From positions 1-20,171 of the IMG/VR virus record IMGVR_UViG_3300044631_001443: a stretch of 20,171 bases of DNA; one strand, given 5' to 3'. The number at the start of each line of letters is the position of its first letter. The stretch's first letter is position 1. This DNA is from a virus. Positions 7,526 to 13,724 of the stretch are shown here, piece after piece. Made by a program: the position numbers and the translations under genes. The notes beneath the pieces were generated by a model. That model was not told the origin of the DNA. It ran no database searches and saw only the letters and a program-made list of their open reading frames with translations.

Positions 7526-8580
7526 CCGAGATCCTGGCTGGGGTGCATGCCCAGCAGCAGCTCCAGGCCGACGCCGAGCTTGCCAGGCTGCGGGCTGAGG
7601 TGTCTGGCCTACGGTCCAAGTACAAGACGGCCCTTGAGCAGATCGACCGCGAGCGTGAGCGGGGCGACCGTTTCACAGCGTTGCAAGGCGTAACGCCCGT
7701 GGCCCTACCCAAAACCGGTAGGCCCAAGACGCGGGCCAAGCACGACGCCACGGCCATCCTGATGCTGTCGGACATCCACTGCGAAGAGCGGGTGCTGCCC
7801 GAGACCGTCAACAACGAGAACGACTACTCGCTTGACGTATGTCAACTGCGAATGGCCGAGCTGGAGGAGCGGTTTTTGGATTGCCTCGAGCACGAGCGGA
7901 ACCAGGCTGACATCCGGCGCGTGGTCATCTGGCTGGGCGGCGACTTTATCACGGGGCACATCCACCCGGACTGCGTCGAGGTGGCCCAGCTCTCGCCAAT
8001 GAACGCCACCCGATGGATTGCCGACCGGCTGCGGGGCCTGATCAACAGCGTCGCCCAGAACGCCGACGAGGTTGTCGTCTGCACCAACGCCGGCAACCAC
8101 GGGCGAAGCACCGAGAAGAACCGCATCGCCACGGAGCTCGAGCACTCGTGGGAACAGATGATGTTTTTCACGTTGGCGCGTGAAGAGACCAACAAAAACG
8201 TGCGGTGGCAGATTGCAGAAGGGCACCTTGGCTACGTCGACTTGGATGGGTTCACGCTGCGCACGACGCACGGCCACAGCATCCGGTACGCGGGCGGCGT
8301 CTACGGCCTGGCCCTGCCGGCGAGCAAGGCGATTGCCCGATGGGATGCAGGGCGCAAGGCAGACCTGACGATCTTCGGGCACTACCACTGCTGGGGCTGG
8401 CTGCGTGGTGCTCGCTACGTCGCCAACGGCAGCGTCATTGGACATTCGCCATACGCTGAGCGAGTTGCTTCACCGGAAAGGCCGTGCCAGGGCATGGCCA
8501 TCGTGGATCACGGCCGGCATGAGGTGACGCGGGCTTACCCGCTGTTCTGCGACAGGGATCTCAGAAAGGCCAAGGAATGA
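7498..8580 (+). CDS. Metallophosphoesterase, phage type
   Basis: A 360-residue protein with all metallophosphoesterase signatures in order: SDIH at residues 91-94, GGD at 147-149, GNH at 199-201, HGH near 258-260 and GHYH at 294-297. The first ~75 residues form a charged coiled coil (ADAELARLRAEVSGLRSKY), an N-terminal addition common in phage-encoded members. The enzyme should be a two-metal phosphodiesterase or phosphatase. Phage homologues are found near DNA-metabolism or packaging genes, and their substrates are mostly unknown. The start at ATG 7498 overlaps the upstream gene by 28 nt, and the stop overlaps the next ATG (ATGA). Confidence 0.88.
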   Translation: MAHKPKAVVTEILAGVHAQQQLQADAELARLRAEVSGLRSKYKTALEQIDRERERGDRFTALQGVTPVALPKTGRPKTRAKHDATAILMLSDIHCEERVLPETVNNENDYSLDVCQLRMAELEERFLDCLEHERNQADIRRVVIWLGGDFITGHIHPDCVEVAQLSPMNATRWIADRLRGLINSVAQNADEVVVCTNAGNHGRSTEKNRIATELEHSWEQMMFFTLAREETNKNVRWQIAEGHLGYVDLDGFTLRTTHGHSIRYAGGVYGLALPASKAIARWDAGRKADLTIFGHYHCWGWLRGARYVANGSVIGHSPYAERVASPERPCQGMAIVDHGRHEVTRAYPLFCDRDLRKAKE

Positions 8581-9077
8581 CCACGACGTTTGAAGACGCC
8601 AACAAGGCGATGCGGGCGGCAGTGCGTGAGCGGCTTGCAAACACCGACCCCAGCGACGAAAAGTTGATCGGGTACAAGCTCGACCAAGGCGACTCTGAGC
8701 CGACGCCGTGCTGCGAGGGGCGGCCCATGCGTGGCGACTCGCTCCTGCGGGACGGCACACACCCGACCAGCCAGGCTTTCTACGACTTGTGCGACAGGCT
8801 CAAGGCCATGCACGCTGGCAAGTCACAGGACTACGGCTGCCCGTCTGGGAACGACCCTCTGGCCAACATTCGCAACGGTGCCGCGTTCGTGGGTATCGAG
8901 CCGTGGAAGGGTGCCATGGTGCGGCTCAGCGACAAGGTCACCCGGCTCGCCACGTTCAACGCTACGGGCCGTCTCGGTCACGAAGGCGTGGAGGACACGC
9001 TGCTTGATCTGGCGTCCTACAGCCTGCTGGCGTTGCTGCTGTACCAGGAGGAGCAGGGTGGCTCAGCCGCTGACTGA
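8577..9077 (+). CDS. DUF1599-type nucleotide-modification-associated protein
   Basis: A 166-residue protein starting at an ATGA overlap. The C-terminal half (HAGKSQDYG near residue 80, DPLANIRNGAAFVGIEPWKG, MVRLSDKVTRLATF, then GVEDTLLDLASYSLLALLLY) matches the nucleotide modification associated domain 1 (DUF1599), which is related to all-alpha NTP pyrophosphohydrolases of the MazG/dUTPase-2 kind. The Asp/Glu/Lys positions expected for metal-nucleotide binding are visible. The N-terminal ~65 residues, with a CCEGR motif, are extra and unassigned. A role in trimming or sensing the nucleotide pool fits its position before a DNA methyltransferase gene. Confidence 0.72.
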   Translation: MTTTFEDANKAMRAAVRERLANTDPSDEKLIGYKLDQGDSEPTPCCEGRPMRGDSLLRDGTHPTSQAFYDLCDRLKAMHAGKSQDYGCPSGNDPLANIRNGAAFVGIEPWKGAMVRLSDKVTRLATFNATGRLGHEGVEDTLLDLASYSLLALLLYQEEQGGSAAD

Positions 9078-9249
9078 GGACGACCTGGTCCGCATGGAGC
9101 ACCGGGCTCGCAAGTTCCAGGGTGCCTACACGGGCACCTCGGGCACGCTGGCGGCCGACGTGCTCAGGCTGCTGGCGGAGCGGGCTAGGCTCCTGTGCGA
9201 GTTGGCCAGGGCCGAAGAACGGGTCACGTACTGGCAGGGTCGAGACTGA
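9058..9249 (+). CDS. Small helical hypothetical protein
   Basis: A 63-residue protein starting at GTG 9058, with AGGAGGAG at about 9046-9053 immediately upstream. It overlaps the DUF1599 gene by 20 nt. It is almost entirely helical, with a charged heptad-like C-terminal half (LRLLAERARLLCELARAEERVTY), so it may form a coiled coil. No family is recognised. It is the last gene of the rightward block that began in the tail module. Confidence 0.5.
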   Translation: MAQPLTEDDLVRMEHRARKFQGAYTGTSGTLAADVLRLLAERARLLCELARAEERVTYWQGRD

Positions 9250-9322
9250 GCCGGGCGGCGGGTTGAGGTCGGCGTAGGGTCATCCTTTCCCCCGCGACGC
9301 CTCCCCGCTTGCTCGGCTCTGT

Positions 9323-9352
9323 TTGACGTTGCCTTCAATCTGGTGGCATGTC
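9323..9352 (+). promoter_or_regulatory. TTGACG / CTGGTGGCATGTC start element of the methyltransferase gene
   Basis: TTGACG at 9323-9328 lies 19 nt before the methyltransferase ATG, and the start codon sits inside CTGGTGGCATGTC. The arrangement and 23 of 30 bases recur at 20035-20064 before the rusA-like gene. TTGACG is a good -35, but no good -10 occurs at the standard spacing, so a sigma-70 promoter reading is incomplete. No ribosome binding site is seen, so translation may be leaderless. The remaining part of the 9250-9347 gap is GC-rich and shows no convincing terminator. Confidence 0.4.
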
Positions 9353-10601
9353 TTGGACGATCCACCACGGCGACTGCCGCGCAGTCATGGCCACACTCGA
9401 CGCCGCGAGCGTTGACGCCATCGTGAGCGATCCGCCATACGGCCTGTCGTTCATGGGCAAGGGCTGGGATCACGGCGTGCCGGGTGTGCAGTTCTGGACC
9501 GAAGCCCTCCGCGTGGCGAAGCCAGGAGCCCACCTGCTCGCGTTCGGCGGGACACGCACCTATCACCGGCTCGCCTGTGCCATCGAGGACGCGGGCTGGG
9601 AGATTCGTGACTGCGTGATGTGGGTCTACGGCAGCGGCTTCCCCAAGTCGCACGACGTGAGCAAGGCGATTGACAAGGCGGCTGGGGCGGAGCGGGAGGT
9701 GATCGGTCCACCGACGCCGGGCGGACAAGGCAATGGCAACGCATACGGGGCAATCACTCGACCTCCCGCAACGGCTCCCGCAACGGCTCCCGCAACGGCT
9801 TGGCAAGGCTGGGGCACGGCCCTGAAGCCCGCGTGGGAGCCGATCATCGTGGCCCGCAAGCCGCTCGTCGGCACCGTCGCGGAGAACGTGCTGCGGCACG
9901 GCACCGGCGGGATCAACGTGGATGGGTGCAGGGTCGGGACAGATGGCGGATGCCAAACTTCCCAGCCTTGCGAATCAAAAAAAGACGGGCCTGGATTTAC
10001 AAGCTATTCATTTCCTTCGCCACGGGCTGACGGCCTTGGCCGTTGGCCCGCCAACCTGATCCACGACGGCAACGACGAGGTGGTGGGGCTGTTTCCGCAG
10101 ACGAAGACGGGCGTTTGCCCAGCCGACGGTGCAGGCGGATATGAAGGCGGGCTTCGAAGGCGCGACGAACGTCCCGCAATGAATGGCGGCGACTCCGGCT
10201 CACCCGCTCGCTTCTTCTACTGCGCGAAAGCGAGCAAGGCGGATCGGGATGAAGGTTGCGGAATGCTCGATGAGCGCGAGCCGAGACACGCTTACGGAGC
10301 GGGACTAAACACGGCGACAAAGCTGGTGACCGAAGAACAAGTGAAACGAGGAGAGGTGTCGAGGGAGAATCGCCGCAACCATCACCCCACCGTGAAGCCC
10401 ACCGCCCTCATGCGTTACCTCTGCCGCTTGGTGACGCCACCCGGCGGCATCGTGCTCGACCCGTTCTGCGGCAGCGGCTCCACGGGCAAGGGGGCCGTGC
10501 TGGAGGGCTTCCGGTTTATCGGCATCGAGCGCGAGGCCGAGTACGTCGAGATCGCCAAGGCCCGCATCGCAGCGGCGACGCCAAAGGGCACGCTGTTCTA
10601 G
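9348..10601 (+). CDS. DNA methyltransferase, beta class (N4-C/N6-A)
   Basis: A 417-residue S-adenosylmethionine-dependent DNA methyltransferase. The catalytic DPPY is at residues 28-31 (motif IV) and the cofactor-binding DPFCGSGSTG at 371-380 (motif I), preceded by HHPTVKPTALM. Catalytic-first order defines the beta class, which modifies the exocyclic amino group of adenine or cytosine. A long central region (about 100-340) would carry target recognition and includes a PATAPATAPATA stretch encoded by a 12-nt tandem repeat. No restriction partner is adjacent, so it is an orphan enzyme, likely protecting phage DNA from host restriction or marking it for regulation. The stop TAG at 10599-10601 overlaps the convergent DUF551 stop. 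Confidence 0.9.
   Translation: MSWTIHHGDCRAVMATLDAASVDAIVSDPPYGLSFMGKGWDHGVPGVQFWTEALRVAKPGAHLLAFGGTRTYHRLACAIEDAGWEIRDCVMWVYGSGFPKSHDVSKAIDKAAGAEREVIGPPTPGGQGNGNAYGAITRPPATAPATAPATAWQGWGTALKPAWEPIIVARKPLVGTVAENVLRHGTGGINVDGCRVGTDGGCQTSQPCESKKDGPGFTSYSFPSPRADGLGRWPANLIHDGNDEVVGLFPQTKTGVCPADGAGGYEGGLRRRDERPAMNGGDSGSPARFFYCAKASKADRDEGCGMLDEREPRHAYGAGLNTATKLVTEEQVKRGEVSRENRRNHHPTVKPTALMRYLCRLVTPPGGIVLDPFCGSGSTGKGAVLEGFRFIGIEREAEYVEIAKARIAAATPKGTLF
9765..9800 (+). repeat. 12-bp tandem repeat, 3 copies
   Basis: CCCGCAACGGCT is repeated three times without mismatch at 9765-9776, 9777-9788 and 9789-9800, inside the methyltransferase gene. It encodes a Pro-Ala-Thr-Ala linker. Being a multiple of three, copy-number change by slippage would lengthen or shorten the linker without frameshift. 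Confidence 0.9.
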
Positions 10602-10804
10602 GCCGCCGGCGGATCTTCTGGTAAAGGCATCCAATAAGTTGGCGAGACTGCGTCTTCGTATTGCGCATCAAATGCCCAGTGCCCGTTAAACATGAACGCT
10701 CCAACTGTGTGCGGGTGCTCGTGATTGTGGCACGGCACGAACGTCAGTACGCGACGGCCAACGGCCGGCAATTGCTCGTCGACTGGTATCCATTTGCGTT
10801 TCAT
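10598..10804 (-). CDS. DUF551 domain protein
   Basis: A 68-residue protein read leftward, starting MKRKWIPVDEQLPAVGRRVLTFV and ending TYWMPLPEDPP. The W-I-P-V-x-E-x-L-P opening and the (T/Y)xW-M-P-L-P closing are diagnostic of DUF551, a small domain frequent in phages and prophages with no established function. An in-frame GTG at 10819 would add five residues; neither start has a strong ribosome binding site. It begins less than 30 nt after the integrase stop and is probably co-transcribed with it. Its stop and that of the methyltransferase share the palindrome CTAG at 10598-10601. Confidence 0.8.
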   Translation of the reverse strand: MKRKWIPVDEQLPAVGRRVLTFVPCHNHEHPHTVGAFMFNGHWAFDAQYEDAVSPTYWMPLPEDPPAA

Positions 10805-10832
10805 ACGAAGAATATCCACTTTCGTGATGAGT

Positions 10833-11765
10833 CTACGCCGCCGGCCTATCCCCGTCGCCCGGCTCGCCCAAGTCGAGCGGCGGCAGGAAGTCCAAGGCCG
10901 ACTCCACCCCGGTGATCCGCTCGTCGTAGTAGTGGGTCTCGGCCATCTCCTCGCTGCTGTGGCCCAGCTGCTTTTTGGCCGACTTGCCCGCCTTCTTGAG
11001 GTATGAGGCCGTCGCTTTGCGGATGCTGTGGAACGGGTGGTACGGCACGCCGGCCGAGCGGCACAAGACCTTGAGCGAGGCGTAGCAGCTCAGGATCTTG
11101 CGGTCCTCCAGCCAGGGCCACACAAGGGCCTCTGGCGGCCCCTTCTGCGTGGCCATGAGCCTGGCCAGCTCGGGCGTGATCGCCCGCGTAATCGTGTCCT
11201 GGCGGCCCTTGCGGGTGGCGGCCAGGAACGTAAGCGTGCACCGCTCTAGGTCTACTTCCCTCCACCGCAGGGCCAGCACGGCCCCGATCCGCTCGCCGGT
11301 CTGGAACATGGCCTGCAGTTTCGTGAGCCAGTACCAGGCCGCTGGCTTGCCTGCTACGGTCCCCTTGCGGTGTCGGGCGGCTCGGACCAGGGCGCTAAGT
11401 TCGTCGGCCGTGTAGGCCACGGGGCGGGGCTTAGGGACGCGGGGGCGGGCGTAATCGGGGAACTCGAGCAGCTCGCCGTTCGACTTTTTCCACCGCTTCT
11501 TTGCCAGCCACGTCCACAGGCTGCGAAGGTGAGCCGAGTCTTTGGCCAAGCTGGCGGGAGAAATCATCTTGTACCGGCTGTGCTGGGTGGTCTGCCGCCA
11601 ACGCAGGAACTTGGCCGCCGTCAGGTCGTCGAGATCGTCGACCGTGGGCTCGTGGCCGATGAAGTCCCGGAACCTGTCCAGCGTGGCTTCGTACATGGCG
11701 GTCGTGCGGTCGCAGAGATTCTTGAGCGGCGCGACACGGTCTTTGAGCAACTCTCTGAGGGTCAT
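10833..11765 (-). CDS. int: Tyrosine recombinase (phage integrase)
   Basis: A 310-residue protein read leftward. ATG 11765 is chosen because AAGGAG (top-strand CTCCTT at 11773-11778) lies seven bases upstream; an upstream in-frame start at 11789 lacks this. A SAM-like N-terminal core-binding domain covers about residues 5-95. The catalytic domain shows the full set: Arg159 in TGERIGAVLAL, Lys186 in TRKGRQD, His246 and Arg249 in FHSIRKA, His269 in LGHSS, and the nucleophile Tyr279 or Tyr280 in ETHYYD. It integrates and, with an excisionase, excises the phage. No obvious integron-specific insertion is seen before the HxxR box, so it should not be mistaken for IntI. Confidence 0.93.
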   Translation of the reverse strand: MTLRELLKDRVAPLKNLCDRTTAMYEATLDRFRDFIGHEPTVDDLDDLTAAKFLRWRQTTQHSRYKMISPASLAKDSAHLRSLWTWLAKKRWKKSNGELLEFPDYARPRVPKPRPVAYTADELSALVRAARHRKGTVAGKPAAWYWLTKLQAMFQTGERIGAVLALRWREVDLERCTLTFLAATRKGRQDTITRAITPELARLMATQKGPPEALVWPWLEDRKILSCYASLKVLCRSAGVPYHPFHSIRKATASYLKKAGKSAKKQLGHSSEEMAETHYYDERITGVESALDFLPPLDLGEPGDGDRPAA

Positions 11766-11797
11766 CGTGCGTCTCCTTTTTTGGGCCAAGGGACGCT

Positions 11798-11825
11798 AGT
11801 CTAGCGTACGTGTACAGTTGTCCAA
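11798..11825 (-). promoter_or_regulatory. Candidate leftward integrase promoter
   Basis: Read leftward, TTGGAC (11825-11820) and TAGACT (11803-11798) are separated by 16 nt, giving a start near 11791 and a short leader to the integrase ribosome binding site. The -10 lies inside the perfect palindrome GCTAG-T-CTAGC at 11795-11805, next to two GTAC palindromes (11806-11815), so repressor control is plausible. Confidence 0.4.
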
Positions 11826-11972
11826 TCTGCACCCCGTCCGCTGGAACAATCTGCCCTTGGCGGGCTGTTTCATACTGTACAGACTTTCGAGTGCCAGAGG
11901 CAAGGCGAGGCCCGGCAGGCGTCGTTTCGGACGGCCCGCCGGCGGCTTGCGAATACTTCCGTCGGCGTTGGT

Positions 11973-12000
11973 TTGACGCATCTAACGCTGCCGATACATT
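11973..12000 (+). promoter_or_regulatory. Rightward promoter with embedded CTAACG operator (copy 1)
   Basis: TTGACG at 11973-11978 and TACATT at 11995-12000 are 16 nt apart. Between them lies CTAACGCTGCCGATA (11982-11996), the first of three similar elements. Transcription would begin around 12007, at or next to the ATG at 12008, so the excisionase-like mRNA may be leaderless. Confidence 0.6.
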
Positions 12001-12007
12001 CTGGGGC

Positions 12008-12253
12008 ATGGTTGTGGCATCGCCGGACAAAGAGTGGCTGACAGTGTCCGAGGCAGCAGAGGCCGCCGGCTGCACGGAGGGCTGGATACGCCTGCTGCTG
12101 GGGCGCGGCGACCTGGCCGGCTGGAAGGCAGGGGAGCGGGCCTGGCTGGTCGATGCTGCCGCAGCTCGAGCCCTGCGGGGATCCCTGTCCACTCGCAGCG
12201 TGGGCCAGCGCGAGACGAAAAAGCCCGCCAGCAAACGCCGGAAATCTCGGTAG
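12008..12253 (+). CDS. Excisionase-like HTH protein
   Basis: An 81-residue protein. Residues 10-58 (WLTVSEAAEAAGCTEGWIRLLL, then GRGDLAGWKAGERAWLVDAAA) form a MerR/Xis-type winged helix-turn-helix: the opening L-T-V-x-E-A-A, the recognition helix after TEGWIRLL and the final G-x-R-x-W-L-V-D wing are all present. The C-terminus is a basic Lys/Arg-rich tail. In phages such proteins act as recombination directionality factors or repressors, and the position facing the integrase supports the former. ATG 12008 is chosen because the promoter -10 ends at 12000. The transcript would start almost at the ATG with no ribosome binding site. Confidence 0.72.
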   Translation: MVVASPDKEWLTVSEAAEAAGCTEGWIRLLLGRGDLAGWKAGERAWLVDAAAARALRGSLSTRSVGQRETKKPASKRRKSR

Positions 12254-12286
12254 TTTGTGCCGCCAAAAAATCTTTACGGGATGCTC

Positions 12287-12316
12287 TTGACGGCCAACTA
12301 ACGATACCGCTAGTGT
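12287..12316 (+). promoter_or_regulatory. Rightward promoter with CTAACG operator (copy 2)
   Basis: TTGACG at 12287-12292 and TAGTGT at 12311-12316 are separated by 18 nt that include CTAACGATACCGCTA (12298-12312). It would drive the 23-residue frame at 12367 and genes beyond. The remaining parts of the 12254-12587 gap hold only the small frame, copy 3 and the promoter at 12532. Confidence 0.5.
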
Positions 12317-12366
12317 GCCGCTCGTCATCACGGTGGTGACAGGCACGACCCGACACAGGTGGTGCG

Positions 12367-12438
12367 ATGAACGCTGAGGTCTGGTTTGAGCTGCTGCTGG
12401 TGGTGTTGCGGATCTTCGCCGCTGGCCAGTTTGGTTGA
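12367..12438 (+). CDS. Possible 23-residue membrane peptide
   Basis: ATG 12367 to TGA 12436-12438 encodes MNAEVWFELLLVVLRIFAAG and three more residues. A hydrophobic helix fills most of it. AGGTGG at 12357-12362 is a fair ribosome binding site and the copy-2 promoter lies about 50 nt upstream. It could be a real micropeptide or a leader frame whose translation influences downstream expression. The stop overlaps the copy-3 promoter -35. Without conservation data this stays tentative. Confidence 0.35.
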   Translation: MNAEVWFELLLVVLRIFAAGQFG

Positions 12439-12462
12439 GAGAACTAACGCTACCGCTATGCC
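12435..12462 (+). promoter_or_regulatory. Rightward promoter-like element with CTAACG operator (copy 3)
   Basis: TTGAGA at 12435-12440 and TATGCC at 12457-12462 are 16 nt apart, with CTAACGCTACCGCTA at 12444-12458 between them. Spacing of the repeat from the -35 (3 nt) is the same as in copy 1. The -10 is weak. Confidence 0.45.
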
Positions 12463-12531
12463 GTGCGTGTACAGGAATACGACTCCTCAAACCCATGTTT
12501 TTCCCGAGCGCCACGCACTAAAAAAAGTCGC

Positions 12532-12559
12532 TTGACCTTTATGTGGACGGGCGTACATT
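12532..12559 (+). promoter_or_regulatory. Early rightward promoter
   Basis: TTGACC at 12532-12537 and TACATT at 12554-12559 are separated by 16 nt, the best -35/-10 pair in the window along with 11973-12000. It lacks the CTAACG element of the three promoters to its left. It lies about 20 nt before the ribosome binding site of the gene at 12588 and is probably the main promoter of the recombination/replication operon. Confidence 0.6.
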
Positions 12560-12587
12560 ACGCCACCCAAACACGCAGGAGGCCCCC

Positions 12588-12821
12588 ATGCAGACGAATG
12601 ACCCCCACCATCTGGAAGCCGCTGCTGCCTCGGTCGCCATGGCCGAGTTCTACGGCAGCGTCTGGAAGCCCAAGCCCGGCGACCGTGTTCGCTGCCCGCG
12701 GGCTTTCGGCGGCGGCTACCAGGACGGCGTGGTCGTCGGCCCGGATCGGGACGGCTACCTCATCGACACCGCCGAGGGCCGGCTGCTGATGTACCTCGAG
12801 GAGCTTGAGCGGATTCGCTGA
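12588..12821 (+). CDS. Small early protein with SH3-like pattern
   Basis: A 77-residue protein. AGGAGG at 12577-12582 sits five bases before ATG 12588. The second half (WKPKPGDRVRCPRAFGGGYQDGVVVGPDRDGYLIDTAEGRLLMYLEELERI) reads like a small five-stranded SH3/KOW-like barrel: K-P-G-D-x-V-x-C start, G-x-V-V-G-P turn, G-R-L-L-x-Y-x-E-x-L-E end. Similar small domains in phage early regions are often of unknown function. It is the first gene after the early promoter. Confidence 0.6.
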   Translation: MQTNDPHHLEAAAASVAMAEFYGSVWKPKPGDRVRCPRAFGGGYQDGVVVGPDRDGYLIDTAEGRLLMYLEELERIR

Positions 12822-12926
12822 CCACAGGAGACCCGGTGGAACCGGGGACGCAAGGACGCAGAGAGCGGCCGACGCAGGACGGGGACGCCGCTGGTTTTAA
12901 GGACGCAACACGAAAGGACACGACCC
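12822..12926. other. Leader of the recT gene with hairpin and GGACGC repeats
   Basis: A 105-nt gap. CCCGGT (12832-12837) and ACCGGG (12841-12846) form a six-pair hairpin with a GGA loop. It is not followed by a T run, so it is not a standard terminator. GGACGC recurs at 12846, 12854, 12883 and 12901. The hairpin may tune expression of the recT gene downstream; this is inference. Confidence 0.35.
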
Positions 12927-13724
12927 ATGAGCACAGAGCTCAGCACTAACACGACGCCCGCCAAGGGGCTGGCATTGCAGACCATGGCCGACGCCATGAA
13001 GTTCGGCGAGATGGTGGCGGCGAGCGACTTCGCCCCGAAGGATTTCCGAGGAAAGCCGGCCAGCTGCGTGCTCGCCATCCAAGCCGGGGCCGAGATCGGG
13101 CTGAGCCCGATGCAGGCCCTGCAGTCGATTGCCGTGGTCAACGGGCGGCCGAGCATCTTCGGTGACGCCGCCCTGGCCGTGGTCAAGGCGAGCCCGGTCT
13201 GCGAGTACGTCACCGAGTCGGTTGACGGTGACGGCGAGCAGATGGTGGCCACCTGCACCGCCAAGCGACGAGGCTACCCGACGCCCACGGTGGTGAAGTT
13301 CACCGTGGCAGACGCCAAGAAAGCCGGGTTGTGGGGCAAGAGCGGCCCGTGGACGCAGTACCCCAAGCGGATGCTGCAGCTGCGGGCGAGGGGCTTTGCC
13401 CTGCGTGACGCCTTCCCGGACGTGCTCAAGGGCTTGGTGACGGCCGAGGAGGCCCAGGACTACCCAGCCGTTCCGGTGACGACTGAGCCGGTCGTCGTGC
13501 GTCCTGCACCGACCCAGCCTGCAGAGGAGCGTGCCGACCCGTACGAGGTGGCCAAGGCCGCCATCGACGTCGAGAAGGACATTGCCAAGCTCAATGCCAT
13601 GCGGACCCGCATTGACCAGCGGCTCAAGCAGGGCACGTTCACGCCGTTCCAGGCCGACGAGCTGCTCGACCAGATACACGCCCGCGTGGAGTTCCTTGAG
13701 GCCGAGAGCGAGGTGACTGCATGA
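12927..13724 (+). CDS. recT: RecT-family single-strand annealing protein
   Basis: A 265-residue protein with the RecT core: SPMQALQSIAVVNGRPSIFGDAALAVVK near residues 52-80, the TCTAKRRGYPTPTVVKFTVADAKKAGLWGKSGPW block near 110-145, and YPKRMLQLRARGFALRDAFPDVLKGLVTAEEAQDY near 148-182. Each block holds the family's conserved residues. The last ~80 residues are a Pro-rich linker and a charged helical tail, probably for partner binding. RecT coats single strands and anneals homologous DNA, supporting phage recombination and replication. No exonuclease (RecE/YqaJ type) gene is recognised in the window. AAAGGA precedes the ATG. The stop overlaps the next start (ATGA). Confidence 0.9.
   Translation: MSTELSTNTTPAKGLALQTMADAMKFGEMVAASDFAPKDFRGKPASCVLAIQAGAEIGLSPMQALQSIAVVNGRPSIFGDAALAVVKASPVCEYVTESVDGDGEQMVATCTAKRRGYPTPTVVKFTVADAKKAGLWGKSGPWTQYPKRMLQLRARGFALRDAFPDVLKGLVTAEEAQDYPAVPVTTEPVVVRPAPTQPAEERADPYEVAKAAIDVEKDIAKLNAMRTRIDQRLKQGTFTPFQADELLDQIHARVEFLEAESEVTA

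Larger units (their letters stand above)
11766..12007. other. Divergent intergenic control region between int and the excisionase-like gene
   Basis: About 240 nt with no credible gene. It contains the palindrome GCTAG-T-CTAGC (11795-11805), paired GTAC sites (11806-11815), a TGTACAG at 11811-11817 and the perfect 8-bp palindrome CTGTACAG at 11875-11882. The rightward promoter is at 11973-12000. A further TGTACAG occurs at 12468-12474. These are candidate operators or integrase arm sites. The attP core cannot be recognised by eye. An open frame continuing upstream from the excisionase-like gene to 11810 runs through these elements and is not believed. Confidence 0.5.

Noticed and set aside
8036-8048. 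GATCAACAG, identical to L'' of attC-like site C
   Set aside because: It is inside the metallophosphoesterase coding sequence with no matching L' or R' arms nearby; chance match.
7705-8445. A 246-residue minus-strand open frame
   Set aside because: It is antisense to the metallophosphoesterase, whose five catalytic motifs are all in the + frame.
9126-9956. A 276-residue minus-strand open frame opposite the methyltransferase
   Set aside because: It is antisense to the DPPY region of a well-supported enzyme, without a ribosome binding site or recognisable motif.
10833-11765. Integrase as an integron integrase (IntI) acting on the attC-like sites
   Set aside because: No IntI-specific insertion is visible before the HxxR box. 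The gene has an excisionase-like neighbour and phage layout, so it is a phage integrase.
11810-12007. Upstream extension of the excisionase-like frame
   Set aside because: It crosses the palindromes and the promoter at 11973-12000. The ATG at 12008 fits the promoter and the domain start better.
12897-13679. A 260-residue minus-strand open frame opposite recT
   Set aside because: The + strand frame holds the RecT core motifs; the antisense frame is compositionally a shadow.
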